Source: an uncultured Marinoscillum sp. (GTDB lineage Bacteria > Bacteroidota > Bacteroidia > Cytophagales > MED-G16). From it: DNA of 38,912 nt. This document shows, piece by piece, positions 17,160 to 26,173 of the stretch; the stretch's first letter is position 1; each line of letters opens with the position of its first letter. The stretch is from the NCBI GenBank assembly GCA_902628365.1, contig CACOMW010000012.1, positions 1-38,912 of the forward strand, in the 5' to 3' direction. The notes under the pieces were generated by a model. It made no database searches. It saw only the letters and a list, made by a program, of their open reading frames with translations, and was not told the DNA's origin. Both the position numbers and the translations under genes were made by a program.

Positions 17160-17892
17160 TTTTATAATTTGTAAAGAAGCTTAATAGTTTCATTTTTATT
17201 ATTCCAAATATTGCTTCACCAAAGATAGAAAAAGACATTTTAGATTTCCCTCTAATTCTATCTTTAAAAATTATAGGAATTTCTTTAATCATTAAATTTA
17301 ATTTTGTTGCAATAAACTTTAATTGTATTTGAAATGCATATCCTTCAAACATGATATTATATTTTAAAATATTTTTTAATGCAAATAAGGAATATCCATT
17401 AAATCCTCCAGTAGTATCTTTTACCTTAATTCCTGTTATTATATTTACATATCTATTTGCAAAATAGGATAATAATACCCTTTCAATTGGCCAATTAACA
17501 ACAGTTATTCCTTTAATATATCTTGATCCAATAACTACATCTATTTTGTTTTTAGAAATATGATTTTGTAAAATTTCAAGATCCAACGGACTGTGAGATC
17601 CATCTGCATCTAATTGAAAAATATAAGAATATTTTTTTGATATAGCATAATTAAATCCTTCTATGTATGCAGAACCTAAACCTTTTTTATCATTTCTTTC
17701 AATAAGGTGAATACTAAAATTATATTTTTTACTTTCAATAATATTTTTTACAATTTCCCCAGTTTTATCAGGTGAATTATCATCTACAACCACAATATCA
17801 AATTTTGTTTTAAGTTTAGATATCTCACTTATTGTGATTGTTATATTTTCTTTTTCATTAAATGTGGGAATAATTACAACATTTTCATTCAT
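17152..17892 (-). CDS. Polyprenol-phosphate mannosyltransferase-like GT2 (DPM1-like)
   Basis: A 246-residue GT2 of the dolichyl-phosphate-mannose synthase type. Motifs are VVIIPTFNEKENI (5-17), IVVVDDNSPDKTGE (about 34-47), FQLDADGSHSP (about 92-102, the DAD/DxD metal motif) and VIGSRYIKG (about 121-129). KDTTGGFNGYS (about 157-167) and a short C-terminal amphipathic segment complete the family pattern. It transfers a hexose from a nucleotide sugar to a polyprenyl phosphate carrier at the inner membrane. No GtrA-like partner is adjacent. It is divergent from argS (101-bp gap). Confidence 0.9.
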   Translation of the reverse strand: MNENVVIIPTFNEKENITITISEISKLKTKFDIVVVDDNSPDKTGEIVKNIIESKKYNFSIHLIERNDKKGLGSAYIEGFNYAISKKYSYIFQLDADGSHSPLDLEILQNHISKNKIDVVIGSRYIKGITVVNWPIERVLLSYFANRYVNIITGIKVKDTTGGFNGYSLFALKNILKYNIMFEGYAFQIQLKFIATKLNLMIKEIPIIFKDRIRGKSKMSFSIFGEAIFGIIKMKLLSFFTNYKIN

Positions 17893-17922
17893 ATTAAAAT
17901 GTATTTTAAATCAATTTATTAA

Positions 17923-17930
17923 TAAATTTG
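17923..17930 (+). promoter_or_regulatory. Candidate -7 element TAAATTTG for argS
   Basis: An exact TAnnTTTG match 63 nt upstream of the argS ATG in the 101-bp divergent gap. I see no TTTG at the -33 position. If used, the transcript carries a leader containing the inverted repeat at 17940-17968. Confidence 0.45.
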
Positions 17931-17939
17931 TTAAACAAA

Positions 17940-17968
17940 AATTTAACTTTTTTAAAAAGAGTTAAATT
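17940..17968 (+). repeat. Inverted repeat in the putative argS leader
   Basis: AATTTAACTTTTTT is followed at once by AAAAAGAGTTAAATT, which can pair almost end to end with one bulged base. It ends 25 nt before the argS start. It could be a leader hairpin or a T-poor attenuator. No T-box-like specifier or conserved box was seen. Confidence 0.5.
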
Positions 17969-17993
17969 CCTGTAATTTGTTCATTATAATTAT

Positions 17994-19787
17994 ATGAATA
18001 TAGAAAAAAAGCTTAGAACAGCAGCATCATCAGCAATACATTCCATTTATAATTATGATGTAAAAAATGAAGATATCCAAATTCAATCTACATCAAATGA
18101 GTATGATGGTTACTTTACTATTCTTTTATTTTCTTTTTCAAAAAAATTCAATGAAGACCCTGGTATGATTGGTAAAAAAATTGGAAATTATTTTATTGAA
18201 CATGAAGATTTTATCGAAGATTTCAACGTAGAAAAAGGTTTTCTAAATATTGATATAAACAAACTTTCTTGGCTCAAATTATTTTATAATATTTCTTCTG
18301 ATGATAATTGGGGATTTAAAAAAGACTTAGGAAAAGAACTGATGGTTGAGTTTTCTTCTCCAAATACAAATAAACCACTCCATTTAGGTCATTTAAGAAA
18401 TATCTTTCTTGGAGATTCAATTTCTAGAATATTAAAAGCTGTTGGTTATAAAGTTCATAAGGTACAGATTATAAATGATAGAGGTATACATATATGTAAA
18501 TCTATGATAGCATGGATAAAATTTGGTAAGGGTGATTCTCCTGAGAAATCAGGTATGAAAGGTGATCACTTTGTTGGTAAATATTATGTTTTATTTCAAA
18601 AGGAACTTAACAGACAAATTCAAAAGCAAATAAAAAAAGGAAAAACTGAGGAGGAAGCAGAAAAAAATGCTGAAATATTTCTTGAAGCAAAAGATCTTCT
18701 AATTAAATGGGAGAATAGAGACCCTGAAGTTAGAAAATTATGGAAATTAATGAATAACTGGGTTTACGATGGTTTTGATAAAACATACAAGACATTAGGA
18801 GTTAATTTTGATAAAATATATTATGAATCCGAAACCTATTTGTATGGAAAAAAAGAGGTAGAAAAAGGACTCAATAAAAATATTTTTTTTCAAAAAGAAG
18901 ATAATTCTATTTGGGTAGATTTAAATAAACATGGACTGGATAACAAGCTTTTAGTTAGAAGTGATGGAACTTCTGTATACATAACACAAGATATAGGTAC
19001 AGCAATATTAAGATTTAGAGATTTTCCAAAAATTGAGAAACAAATTTATACTGTTGGAAATGAACAAGAATATCATTTTAAGGTATTATTTAAAATATTA
19101 GAAATTCAAGGTTTTGACTGGGCAAAAGAATGTTTTCATCTTTCATATGGAATGATTGATTTACCCTCTGGTAAAATGAAGTCAAGAGAAGGAACTGTCG
19201 TTGATGCTGACAAATTACTTAAAGAAATGGTTCATATCTCTGCGAAAAGAACAAAGGAATTAGGTAAAATCAATGATTTTAATAAAGATGAACAAAAATT
19301 GCTATTTGAAAAAATTGCATTATCTGCTGTAAAGTATTTTTTACTTAAAATTGATCCCAAGAAATCAATGTTATTTGATCCAAATGAGTCTATAGACTTT
19401 CAGGGAAATACCGGCCCTTTTATCCAGTATACTTATGCTAGAATTATATCTATTTTAGAAAGATCAAAGAATATTGGTATAAAAGATGATTTTGATATTA
19501 ATGTAAATGTGAATGATATTAATGAATTTGAAAAAAAAATAATTTATTTATTAAGTGTTTTTCCTGATAAAATATCTATTGCTGCATCTGAATACTCTCC
19601 TTCTATAATAGCAAACTATATTTATGATCTATCAAAAGCTTATAATAGATTTTATCAAGAGATTTCAATTTTTAAAGAAGAGGATAGTGAAACAATTATT
19701 TTTAGAATATCGTTATCAAGAACGGTAAGTAAAGTGATACTGAATGGTATGAAGCTTTTAGGTATTAATATGACTAATAAAATGTAA
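17994..19787 (+). CDS. argS: Arginyl-tRNA synthetase
   Basis: A 597-residue class I synthetase that charges tRNA-Arg. The N-terminal Add-1 domain (1-105) precedes the catalytic core with FSSPNTNKPLHLGHLRN; HLGH at 130-133 is the HIGH motif. The KMSK loop is degenerate, KMKSR at 394-398, within PSGKMKSREGTVVDADK, a common ArgRS form. The C-terminal helical bundle (about 465-597) has GNTGPFIQYTYARI and ends in the usual MKLLGI-type tail. Length and order are normal. The gpx-like gene begins 3 nt after the stop, so they form an operon. A tRNA-Arg gene lies 3.4 kb downstream on the other strand. Confidence 0.97.
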   Translation: MNIEKKLRTAASSAIHSIYNYDVKNEDIQIQSTSNEYDGYFTILLFSFSKKFNEDPGMIGKKIGNYFIEHEDFIEDFNVEKGFLNIDINKLSWLKLFYNISSDDNWGFKKDLGKELMVEFSSPNTNKPLHLGHLRNIFLGDSISRILKAVGYKVHKVQIINDRGIHICKSMIAWIKFGKGDSPEKSGMKGDHFVGKYYVLFQKELNRQIQKQIKKGKTEEEAEKNAEIFLEAKDLLIKWENRDPEVRKLWKLMNNWVYDGFDKTYKTLGVNFDKIYYESETYLYGKKEVEKGLNKNIFFQKEDNSIWVDLNKHGLDNKLLVRSDGTSVYITQDIGTAILRFRDFPKIEKQIYTVGNEQEYHFKVLFKILEIQGFDWAKECFHLSYGMIDLPSGKMKSREGTVVDADKLLKEMVHISAKRTKELGKINDFNKDEQKLLFEKIALSAVKYFLLKIDPKKSMLFDPNESIDFQGNTGPFIQYTYARIISILERSKNIGIKDDFDINVNVNDINEFEKKIIYLLSVFPDKISIAASEYSPSIIANYIYDLSKAYNRFYQEISIFKEEDSETIIFRISLSRTVSKVILNGMKLLGINMTNKM

Positions 19788-19790
19788 TAA

Positions 19791-20390
19791 ATGAAGTGGT
19801 TTATAATAACAACAGTATTTTTTTCAATATTATTTATTTCGAATTCTATATATAGCTATATATTTAGAAGCGTTTCTGAAGTTAATTTAAATCAAAAAAA
19901 TGAAGTTTATCAAGATTCATTTTATGACTTATCTGCTTTATCTATTGATGGAAAAGATATTGATTTTAAAAACTTTAAAGGTAAGAAGGTTTTAATTGTA
20001 AATGTAGCTTCAGAATGTGGCTATACAGACCAATATGATGATTTACAATATTTACATAGAAAATATTCCAATCGTCTTGCAATTTTAGGATTTCCATCAA
20101 ATAATTTTGGTAAACAAGAACCGGGCTCAAATATCAAAATTCTTGACTTTTGTAAATCGAATTTTGGTGTTGAATTTCAAATGTTTGAAAAAATTGAAGT
20201 AATTGGTGAAAAAACTCATCCTGTCTATAAATGGCTAACATCATCAAATCTTAATGGTTGGAATGATAAATCACCCAAATGGAATTTTTATAAATATCTT
20301 GTGGATCAAAATGGAAATTTATCTAAAGTTTTAGCTTCATCAATAAATCCTAGAGATCCAATAATAACTGATTTCATCGAATCAGACTAA
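19791..20390 (+). CDS. Glutathione peroxidase family protein, membrane-anchored
   Basis: A 199-residue Cys-type peroxidase of the GPx family that reduces hydroperoxides; bacterial Cys-GPx enzymes usually take electrons from thioredoxin. C76 in NVASECGYT is the peroxidatic residue. Q109 in GFPSNNFGKQEPG and the Trp and Asn of KWNFYKYLVD complete the catalytic tetrad. An N-terminal hydrophobic segment (about 4-25) places the enzyme at the membrane or in the periplasm, unlike cytosolic BtuE. It follows argS by 3 nt, and its stop overlaps that of the convergent small membrane protein by 4 nt. Confidence 0.93.
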   Translation: MKWFIITTVFFSILFISNSIYSYIFRSVSEVNLNQKNEVYQDSFYDLSALSIDGKDIDFKNFKGKKVLIVNVASECGYTDQYDDLQYLHRKYSNRLAILGFPSNNFGKQEPGSNIKILDFCKSNFGVEFQMFEKIEVIGEKTHPVYKWLTSSNLNGWNDKSPKWNFYKYLVDQNGNLSKVLASSINPRDPIITDFIESD

Positions 20391-20761
20391 TCGATATAAG
20401 GATCCTGATTTATATCCTTTACAAAAATTTTTCTAATTGATTGTCCTAATGTTGATCCTATTCCACCTAAAATACCTCCTATTGAACTTGAAATAGTTAT
20501 AAGAAATACATTATTATTTAAAAATAAAATATTTGCTATTTTTTGAGAGATAATAGAGTCGGTAGTAACATCTAATTGAAGCATTAATGTAAGCCATGCT
20601 AAAAATACCCCAAGAAATCCACTAATAAAATGACTTAACAAATTATCAATAAAAACTAATCCAATAATTATTGGATAAATAACAATTAGCCACCAATGAT
20701 TATCTATGCCAAAAAAATATGATAAAATAAAAATTATAAATACTCTCAAAAGAAAATTCAT
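20387..20761 (-). CDS. Small integral membrane protein of unknown function
   Basis: A 124-residue protein with about four hydrophobic segments (roughly 4-18, 22-40, 45-62 and 82-102) and a short polar C-terminus. A glycine-rich ISSSIGGILGGIGSTLG stretch lies near 93-109. I do not recognise a named family. The start overlaps the penicillin-acylase-like stop by 4 nt (ATGA), so it is translationally coupled to that gene; a helper role is only an inference. The 3' end overlaps the convergent glutathione peroxidase gene. Confidence 0.7.
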   Translation of the reverse strand: MNFLLRVFIIFILSYFFGIDNHWWLIVIYPIIIGLVFIDNLLSHFISGFLGVFLAWLTLMLQLDVTTDSIISQKIANILFLNNNVFLITISSSIGGILGGIGSTLGQSIRKIFVKDINQDPYID

Positions 20762-23169
20762 TTTTTAAATTTTTTAGTATATAACATTTGATCTTCAATT
20801 TTTTCTGAAATATTATTAAATAATAACTTATGGTATTTTCCTACAGCCCAATCTTTAATCATTAAGCTATAATTAATATTACCTGGATTGCCACTTTGAC
20901 CACCTGGATATATACCCCATGCTTTAGTTCCTTTTGGGTCTAATTCTACTATCATCCTCCATGATGGACCATGATATTTGCTTGCTGCATTAAGAATATT
21001 TCTATTTCCGCCAATATTAATATTAGAAACGCTAAAATCATTTATTCTTAAAAGATGTCTTATAGTAGTATTTTTATAATTTTTCCATGCTATATCATTA
21101 GAATTTGATTTTTTCCAATTATCAATAGAATCTTTCATAAGTTCAAATGATAAATTAATTATATCACTTAGATTTTCAGTTTTTTCAGTAGAAACTATAT
21201 CATAGTATTTTAGTTCAGGAAAATTTTTCATCAAGTAGAAAGTATTATAATTTGATGGTCTACGATAATCAAATTTTATTGTATCAAACTCATCCCAAAT
21301 TTTTTTTCTTAAAAAATAATGCCAAGTTTCAAAAATTGATGCTTCAATACTTTTAGTATTTGAAAAATAATCCCACTTTTTTAGCTTATCAAAATATGAT
21401 TTTTTATTATCATCAAAATTTATTGTATCAATTTTTTCAAGTAAAACAGGAAGTATTTCATATGCTGTATAGTTAAAGTTATCATTTTGAATACTTTTAG
21501 CATCTTCAATTGTTGCATTTAAAATTGTTTCTAATCTTTCATTAAGTCTTCTACCTCTATAATATTCATAGTTATGACTGTATGTGTAATATGGATAGGA
21601 TTTATCTGATGGATGTTGATTGGCAGAACTAACATAATTTCGTTTAGGATTTATCATTGTTAATGCATGTTCAAAAGGTATATATCCAGACCATTCATGA
21701 TCTCTATTACTTCCATCCAAAAGAAATTTACCTTGCTCTTTCCATTTAATAGGAAATTTTCCAGCAATTGTCATTCCTATATCTCCTTCAGTTGTAGCAT
21801 AAGCAAAGTTTTGAGCTGGTCCATCAAAATAAGATAAAGCTTCTTTAATATCAGATATATTTTTTGCTCTATTAAGTTTAAAAAAGGTCTTATATTCAAT
21901 AGATGCATCATGTGCAATCCACCTCATAGCTAGATTAACTTTATCATTATTACCTAAAAAATTTCTATCGTATGTAATTGGTCCATGATGAGTAAAAATG
22001 ATAGTATCATAAAAAGGGTTTGAGTTTTTTACTTTAAATTTTTCGATGATTTTCTCTGTTTTTAACCATTTTCCATCAAATAAATACTCTTTTCTTTTAT
22101 TATCCTTAAATTTAATTTTGTAGAAATCAACTACATCTCTTGTTGCATTTGTTTCTCCCCAGGCGATCGAATCATTAAAACCAATAATTACTCCAGGAGC
22201 ACCAGGAAGACTTACACCCATAGTATTTACAGTTGGTGAATTTAAATGAACTGCATACCAAATAGATGGAAGGTTTAAGGAAAGATCTGGTTGACTCCCT
22301 AGAATGGGGTTGCCATTTTTTGTTCTTTTACCAGATATTGCAAAATTATTACTACCATTGTATGGATCAGGTTTTTTTAATGTTTCATTAATTGAAATTT
22401 TTGGATAAATGGTATCTATTTTTCTAGTTAATTTTTTTGGAGTAAATTGAAAATTTGTATTTCTAGGAATAATTGGATCAACTTCTTGATGTATTTCAGG
22501 GAAAAGAAAATCATATTCTTCCTTTCCTAATATTTCTAATAAATAAGTATCCTCAATATCTTGATTTCTTCTAGAAAGCATATCAGACATTTGTTCCATT
22601 AAAAGAAATGATTTCAAAATAGTCCATTTCTCAGGTTTATAATTTAATAATTTATATTCTATAGGTAAATTTTGAATATCACATGATAAAATATAATCAT
22701 TAATTCCATTTGTATATGCTTGAATATACTTTAAGGTTTCAAGATCTTTTTTAGAAACTTCTAAAGTATTTTTTGCTGCATATAAAAGACCTTTTCTTCT
22801 TGATGCTCTATCTATAGAAAGTGCTCTTTCACCAAAAATTTCTGATAATCTTCCAGATGTTGACATGATTTGAAATTCCATTTGCCACAATCTATGAAAG
22901 GCATGCATATATCCTTGAACATAATAAAGATCCTCATCATTTTTCGCATAAATATGAGGTATTAAAAGACTATCAATTTGAAGATTTACCTCATCTTTAA
23001 TTCCAGGTAATTCTATTTCATCAAATTTATTTACTAATCCATTTTGAAAAAAACCGGAATATGGATTTAATAATTTTCCAATAGGAGGTAGGTTAAAAAC
23101 AGATATATTTAGCATATAAATATATGCTATTAAAATAAAAAATAGTAATACAGGTTTTATCGTCTTCAA
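20758..23169 (-). CDS. Penicillin acylase family (Ntn-hydrolase amidase)
   Basis: An 803-residue precursor of the S45 penicillin amidase family, with an N-terminal signal or anchor (about 5-22), so periplasmic. The alpha-chain region has PHIYAKNDEDLYYVQGYMHA (71-90) and RLWQME. The self-cleavage site and N-terminal nucleophile is S273 in NGSNNFAISG, followed by GNPILGSQPDLSLNLPS. The conserved beta-chain Asn/Arg blocks (NYVSSANQ; GGQSGNPG) are present. Family members hydrolyse amides such as beta-lactam side chains and acyl-homoserine lactones; the native substrate here is unknown. The start is a TTG with no in-frame ATG before an upstream stop. A TAAATTTG box lies 13 nt upstream. Confidence 0.9.
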   Translation of the reverse strand: MKTIKPVLLFFILIAYIYMLNISVFNLPPIGKLLNPYSGFFQNGLVNKFDEIELPGIKDEVNLQIDSLLIPHIYAKNDEDLYYVQGYMHAFHRLWQMEFQIMSTSGRLSEIFGERALSIDRASRRKGLLYAAKNTLEVSKKDLETLKYIQAYTNGINDYILSCDIQNLPIEYKLLNYKPEKWTILKSFLLMEQMSDMLSRRNQDIEDTYLLEILGKEEYDFLFPEIHQEVDPIIPRNTNFQFTPKKLTRKIDTIYPKISINETLKKPDPYNGSNNFAISGKRTKNGNPILGSQPDLSLNLPSIWYAVHLNSPTVNTMGVSLPGAPGVIIGFNDSIAWGETNATRDVVDFYKIKFKDNKRKEYLFDGKWLKTEKIIEKFKVKNSNPFYDTIIFTHHGPITYDRNFLGNNDKVNLAMRWIAHDASIEYKTFFKLNRAKNISDIKEALSYFDGPAQNFAYATTEGDIGMTIAGKFPIKWKEQGKFLLDGSNRDHEWSGYIPFEHALTMINPKRNYVSSANQHPSDKSYPYYTYSHNYEYYRGRRLNERLETILNATIEDAKSIQNDNFNYTAYEILPVLLEKIDTINFDDNKKSYFDKLKKWDYFSNTKSIEASIFETWHYFLRKKIWDEFDTIKFDYRRPSNYNTFYLMKNFPELKYYDIVSTEKTENLSDIINLSFELMKDSIDNWKKSNSNDIAWKNYKNTTIRHLLRINDFSVSNINIGGNRNILNAASKYHGPSWRMIVELDPKGTKAWGIYPGGQSGNPGNINYSLMIKDWAVGKYHKLLFNNISEKIEDQMLYTKKFKK

Positions 23170-23182
23170 ATGAATTTTTTTG

Positions 23183-23190
23183 CAAATTTA
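23183..23190 (-). promoter_or_regulatory. Candidate -7 element TAAATTTG for the penicillin-acylase-like gene
   Basis: An exact TAnnTTTG match on the minus strand 13 nt upstream of the TTG start. No clear TTTG at -33. It supports the TTG start, since transcription would begin just upstream of it. Confidence 0.5.
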
Positions 23191-23203
23191 TTTATTGAAA
23201 TAT

Positions 23204-23228
23204 AAAATCATATTATTTTAATGATTTT
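23204..23228 (-). terminator. Possible terminator after tRNA-Arg
   Basis: A perfect 8-bp stem (AAAATCAT with ATGATTTT) with a 9-nt loop begins 2 nt after the tRNA discriminator base. The stem is AT-rich and the following T-run is short and interrupted, so termination strength is uncertain. Confidence 0.4.
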
Positions 23229-23230
23229 TG

Positions 23231-23304
23231 TGCGTTCGGAAGGATTCGAACCCTCAACCCCCAGAGCCGAAATCTGGTATTCTATCCAGTTGAACTACGA
23301 ACGC
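23231..23304 (-). tRNA. tRNA-Arg(UCG)
   Basis: The minus strand folds as a complete cloverleaf: acceptor GCGTTCG/CGAACGC (7 bp), D arm GTTC/GAAT, anticodon stem CCAGA/TCTGG around loop TTTCGGC with anticodon TCG, and T arm around TTCGAAT, then discriminator A at 23231. It reads CGA and probably other CGN codons. CCA is not encoded. It begins 22 nt after the sucC stop and may be read through from that gene; I saw no separate convincing promoter. Confidence 0.95.
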
Positions 23305-23326
23305 TAAAAAATAAATTGTTATAATT

Positions 23327-24535
23327 TTATAGAATTTCATTTACTTTTTCAGCAGCCTCTTTCAATGTTATTGCTGAAAAAACTTTGAGACCAGAATTAT
23401 CAATAATTTTAGCCCCTTCTTCAGAATTAGTACCTTGAAGTCTTACAATTATTGGAATATCAATATTCCCAATATTTTTGTAAGCTTTAACAACTCCTTT
23501 TGCCACTCTATCACACCGAACTATTCCACCAAATATGTTTAATAGAATGCCTTTTACATTTTTATCTTTTAATATAATTCTAAATCCTGTTTCTACAGTT
23601 TCAGCACTGGCATTTCCACCTACATCAAGAAAATTTGCTGGATCTCCCCCCGAAAGTTTTATAATGTCCATAGTAGCCATTGCTAAACCGGCTCCATTTA
23701 CCATACAACCAACATTTCCATCAAGCTTTACATAACTTAATCCAACTTTGTTTGCTTCAACTTCTGCTGGATCTTCCTCGGATAAATCTCTTAATTCTTC
23801 AATATTTTTGTGTCTAAACAGTGCGTTATCGTCAATATTTACTTTTGCATCAACTGCAAGAATTTTATTGTCTGATGTTTTTAGTACCGGATTTATTTCA
23901 AACATAGATGAATCAATACTTTCATAAGCTTTGTATAAAGAAAAAATAAAACTAATCATTTCTTTAAGACCCTGACCTTTTAAACCAAGAGCGAAAGCAA
24001 TTTTTCTAGCTTGAAAAGCTTGAAGTCCAACATTTGGGTTAATCCATTCTTTAATTATTTTTTCAGGAGTTTCTTCAGCAACAGTCTCAATATCCATTCC
24101 CCCTTCAGATGATGCCATAATAACATTGCATCCTTTTACTCTATCAAGTAATATACCCAAATAAAATTCTTTTGGGTCTTCATCTCCTGGATAATATACA
24201 TCTTCAGCTATCAGAACTTTATTTACAGTTTTTCCACTTGGTCCTGTTTGATGAGTTACTAAAGTTCCATTTAATATATTTTTTGCTTTTTCTTCAACTT
24301 CATCAAAATTTTTTGCGATTACAACACCATTTGATCCAGTTTCTTTTATAGTACCTTTTCCTCTTCCACCTGCATGAATTTGAGCTTTTATAACAAAAAT
24401 GTCTGAATTACCATTTTTAGAAAGTTTTAGAGCAGCATCTTTTGCTTCTTTTGGTGAATTTGCTACATATCCTTCTTGAATCCTAACACCAAAAGATTTA
24501 AGAACTTCTTTAGCTTGATATTCGTGAATATTCAT
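23327..24535 (-). CDS. sucC: Succinyl-CoA synthetase (ADP-forming) beta subunit
   Basis: A 402-residue TCA-cycle subunit that binds nucleotide and, with SucD, interconverts succinyl-CoA and succinate with substrate-level phosphorylation. The start MNIHEYQAKEVLKSFGV is the family's invariant opening. The ATP-grasp domain (1-240) has KAQIHAGGRGKG (about 50-61). The CoA-ligase domain has GYVNGAGLAMATMD-like NGAGLAMATMD (about 276-286), SGGDPANFLDVGGNA and NIFGGIVRCD (about 338-347). sucD is not adjacent. tRNA-Arg follows on the same strand, and lolD starts divergently 81 bp away. Confidence 0.97.
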   Translation of the reverse strand: MNIHEYQAKEVLKSFGVRIQEGYVANSPKEAKDAALKLSKNGNSDIFVIKAQIHAGGRGKGTIKETGSNGVVIAKNFDEVEEKAKNILNGTLVTHQTGPSGKTVNKVLIAEDVYYPGDEDPKEFYLGILLDRVKGCNVIMASSEGGMDIETVAEETPEKIIKEWINPNVGLQAFQARKIAFALGLKGQGLKEMISFIFSLYKAYESIDSSMFEINPVLKTSDNKILAVDAKVNIDDNALFRHKNIEELRDLSEEDPAEVEANKVGLSYVKLDGNVGCMVNGAGLAMATMDIIKLSGGDPANFLDVGGNASAETVETGFRIILKDKNVKGILLNIFGGIVRCDRVAKGVVKAYKNIGNIDIPIIVRLQGTNSEEGAKIIDNSGLKVFSAITLKEAAEKVNEIL

Positions 24536-24616
24536 ATATAATTTTTTGTATAAATTAAATGATTAATAATTAATAATACTAGTATAATTAGCTTATTTAT
24601 TGGTTAAATTAGATTT

Positions 24617-25270
24617 ATGTTATTGCAAGGAAATAAAATTTCTAAATCATATAACAAGATCGATGTTTTAAATAATGTTGACATTTCTGTTTCTTCTGGA
24701 GAAATAGTTTCTATTGTTGGTAGATCTGGTGCTGGAAAGTCTACATTATTATATATTTTAAGTTCCTTAGAGGACCCAGATAAAGGCGATGTTTTAGTTG
24801 ATGGAATTAATTTAAAATCTTTATCAAAAAATCAATTAGCTCATTTTAGAAATCAAAATATAGGCTTCATTTTTCAATTTCATAATTTATTACCAGAGTT
24901 TGATGCATTAGAAAATGTTTGTATTCCAGGATATATTTCAGAAAAAAACAGAAAAGATGTTGAACGTCAAGGTAGATATCTTTTAGATTTTCTAGATCTT
25001 TCAGAAAGAATTCATCATAGACCCGATGAATTATCTGGTGGGGAGCAACAAAGAGTTGCTGTAGCTAGATCATTAATTAATAATCCTTCAATCATTTTTG
25101 CAGATGAACCTTCTGGAAATCTAGATTCAAAAAATTCAAAACAACTATTTGATTTAATAAAAAAACTTAATCGAGAACTTGATAAAACATTTGTATTGGT
25201 TACCCATAATTTAGAATTTGCCTCAATTGCTAAAAGAATTCTTAAGATTGAAGATGGAAAAATCAAATAA
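24617..25270 (+). CDS. ABC transporter ATPase, LolD-like
   Basis: A 217-residue ATPase with a full ABC cassette: Walker A GRSGAGKST (about 35-43), Q-loop in FIFQFHNLLPEF (about 90-101), signature LSGGEQQRVAVARS (about 139-152), Walker B IIFADEPSGNLD (about 159-170) and H-switch VTHN. RNQNIGFIFQFHNLLPEFDALENV is the pattern of the LolD/MacB subfamily (only key residues matter: Q, H, L-P-E). The likely partner is the LolC/E-type permease at 15936, together exporting lipoproteins to the outer membrane. The EamA gene starts 17 nt downstream. Confidence 0.9.
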   Translation: MLLQGNKISKSYNKIDVLNNVDISVSSGEIVSIVGRSGAGKSTLLYILSSLEDPDKGDVLVDGINLKSLSKNQLAHFRNQNIGFIFQFHNLLPEFDALENVCIPGYISEKNRKDVERQGRYLLDFLDLSERIHHRPDELSGGEQQRVAVARSLINNPSIIFADEPSGNLDSKNSKQLFDLIKKLNRELDKTFVLVTHNLEFASIAKRILKIEDGKIK

Positions 25271-25287
25271 TTTCTAATAGTCAAAAG

Positions 25288-26139
25288 TTGAAAAAAGGAA
25301 TTTATTTTATGTTTATTTCTACAATATTTTTTCTTATTGTAAAAATAGGAGTAAAATTATTACCTCATATTCCTACCATGGAAATTGTTTTTTTTCGATG
25401 TATTATTTCTTTTTTTATTAGTTTTTTAATTCTTAAAAATCAAGGAATTTATATTTTAGGGAATAATAAATTTCTACTTCTAATGAGAGGAGTATTTGGT
25501 ACTATTGGTCTATATTTTTACTTTCTTATTATTCAGAATATTCCATTGGCAACTGCATCTATCATAATTTATATAACTCCTATTTTTACATCTATTATTG
25601 GTGTTTTTGTTTTAAAAGAAAAAATCAATTTATTACAATCATTATGCATTTTTTTTGCTTTTTTAGGAATTTTATTAATTCAAGGTTTTGATCATAGAGT
25701 TACAATTGATTATTTAGTATTAGGTTTAGTTGGAAGCTTTTGTGCAGGTTGTGCTTATAATATTATTCGGTATTTAAGAGATAAAGAGCATTCTTTAGTT
25801 CTAGTTATTTATTTTCCAATGATTGCATTCCCTATTGCAGGAATAATAAGTTATTTTAACTGGGTAAATCCAAGTTTTAACGATTTAATAATTCTAATTA
25901 CAATAGGAATTGTTACTCAAATTGCTCAGTATTTTATGACTAAATCTTTTCAAAGTGAAAAAGTTTCTACTGTTTCAATAGTTAGTTACACTGAAATAAT
26001 TTTAGTAATAGCAATAGGATATCAATTTTTTGATGAGACATTTAATTTTCTAACTTATTTTGGCATGTTTATTGTTGTAATTAGTGTTGTAACGAGCATT
26101 ATTTTTTCTTCTAAACATACTGATCAAATTGATAAGTGA
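25288..26139 (+). CDS. EamA/DMT family transporter
   Basis: A 283-residue permease with ten predicted helices in two EamA repeats (about 1-135 and 148-280). EIVFFRCIISFFISF (about 32-46) and ATASIIIYITPIFTSIIGVFVLKE (about 90-113, key P and E) are the usual repeat 1 marks. The second repeat has the weaker VSIVSYTEIILVIAIG. Substrates of the family are amino acids, nucleotide sugars and drugs; none is indicated here. The start is TTG, 17 nt after lolD, and places the first helix as expected; an ATG at 25309 would trim seven residues. Confidence 0.86.
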   Translation: MKKGIYFMFISTIFFLIVKIGVKLLPHIPTMEIVFFRCIISFFISFLILKNQGIYILGNNKFLLLMRGVFGTIGLYFYFLIIQNIPLATASIIIYITPIFTSIIGVFVLKEKINLLQSLCIFFAFLGILLIQGFDHRVTIDYLVLGLVGSFCAGCAYNIIRYLRDKEHSLVLVIYFPMIAFPIAGIISYFNWVNPSFNDLIILITIGIVTQIAQYFMTKSFQSEKVSTVSIVSYTEIILVIAIGYQFFDETFNFLTYFGMFIVVISVVTSIIFSSKHTDQIDK

Positions 26140-26158
26140 ATCTTTTTAACTATATTTG
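26129..26158 (+). promoter_or_regulatory. Bacteroidota-type promoter TTG-N19-TATATTTG
   Basis: TTG at 26129-26131, exactly 19 nt, then TATATTTG at 26151-26158, 15 nt before the lipoprotein ATG. This matches both the -33 and -7 elements of the Bacteroidota housekeeping sigma consensus. It overlaps the end of the EamA gene, so the lipoprotein is independently transcribed. Confidence 0.75.
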
Positions 26159-26173
26159 TTTAAATAATTTATC

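Noticed and set aside
15936-25270. A lolCD operon
   Set aside because: The permease and the LolD-like ATPase are 7.5 kb apart with unrelated genes on both strands between them; functional pairing is possible but not an operon.
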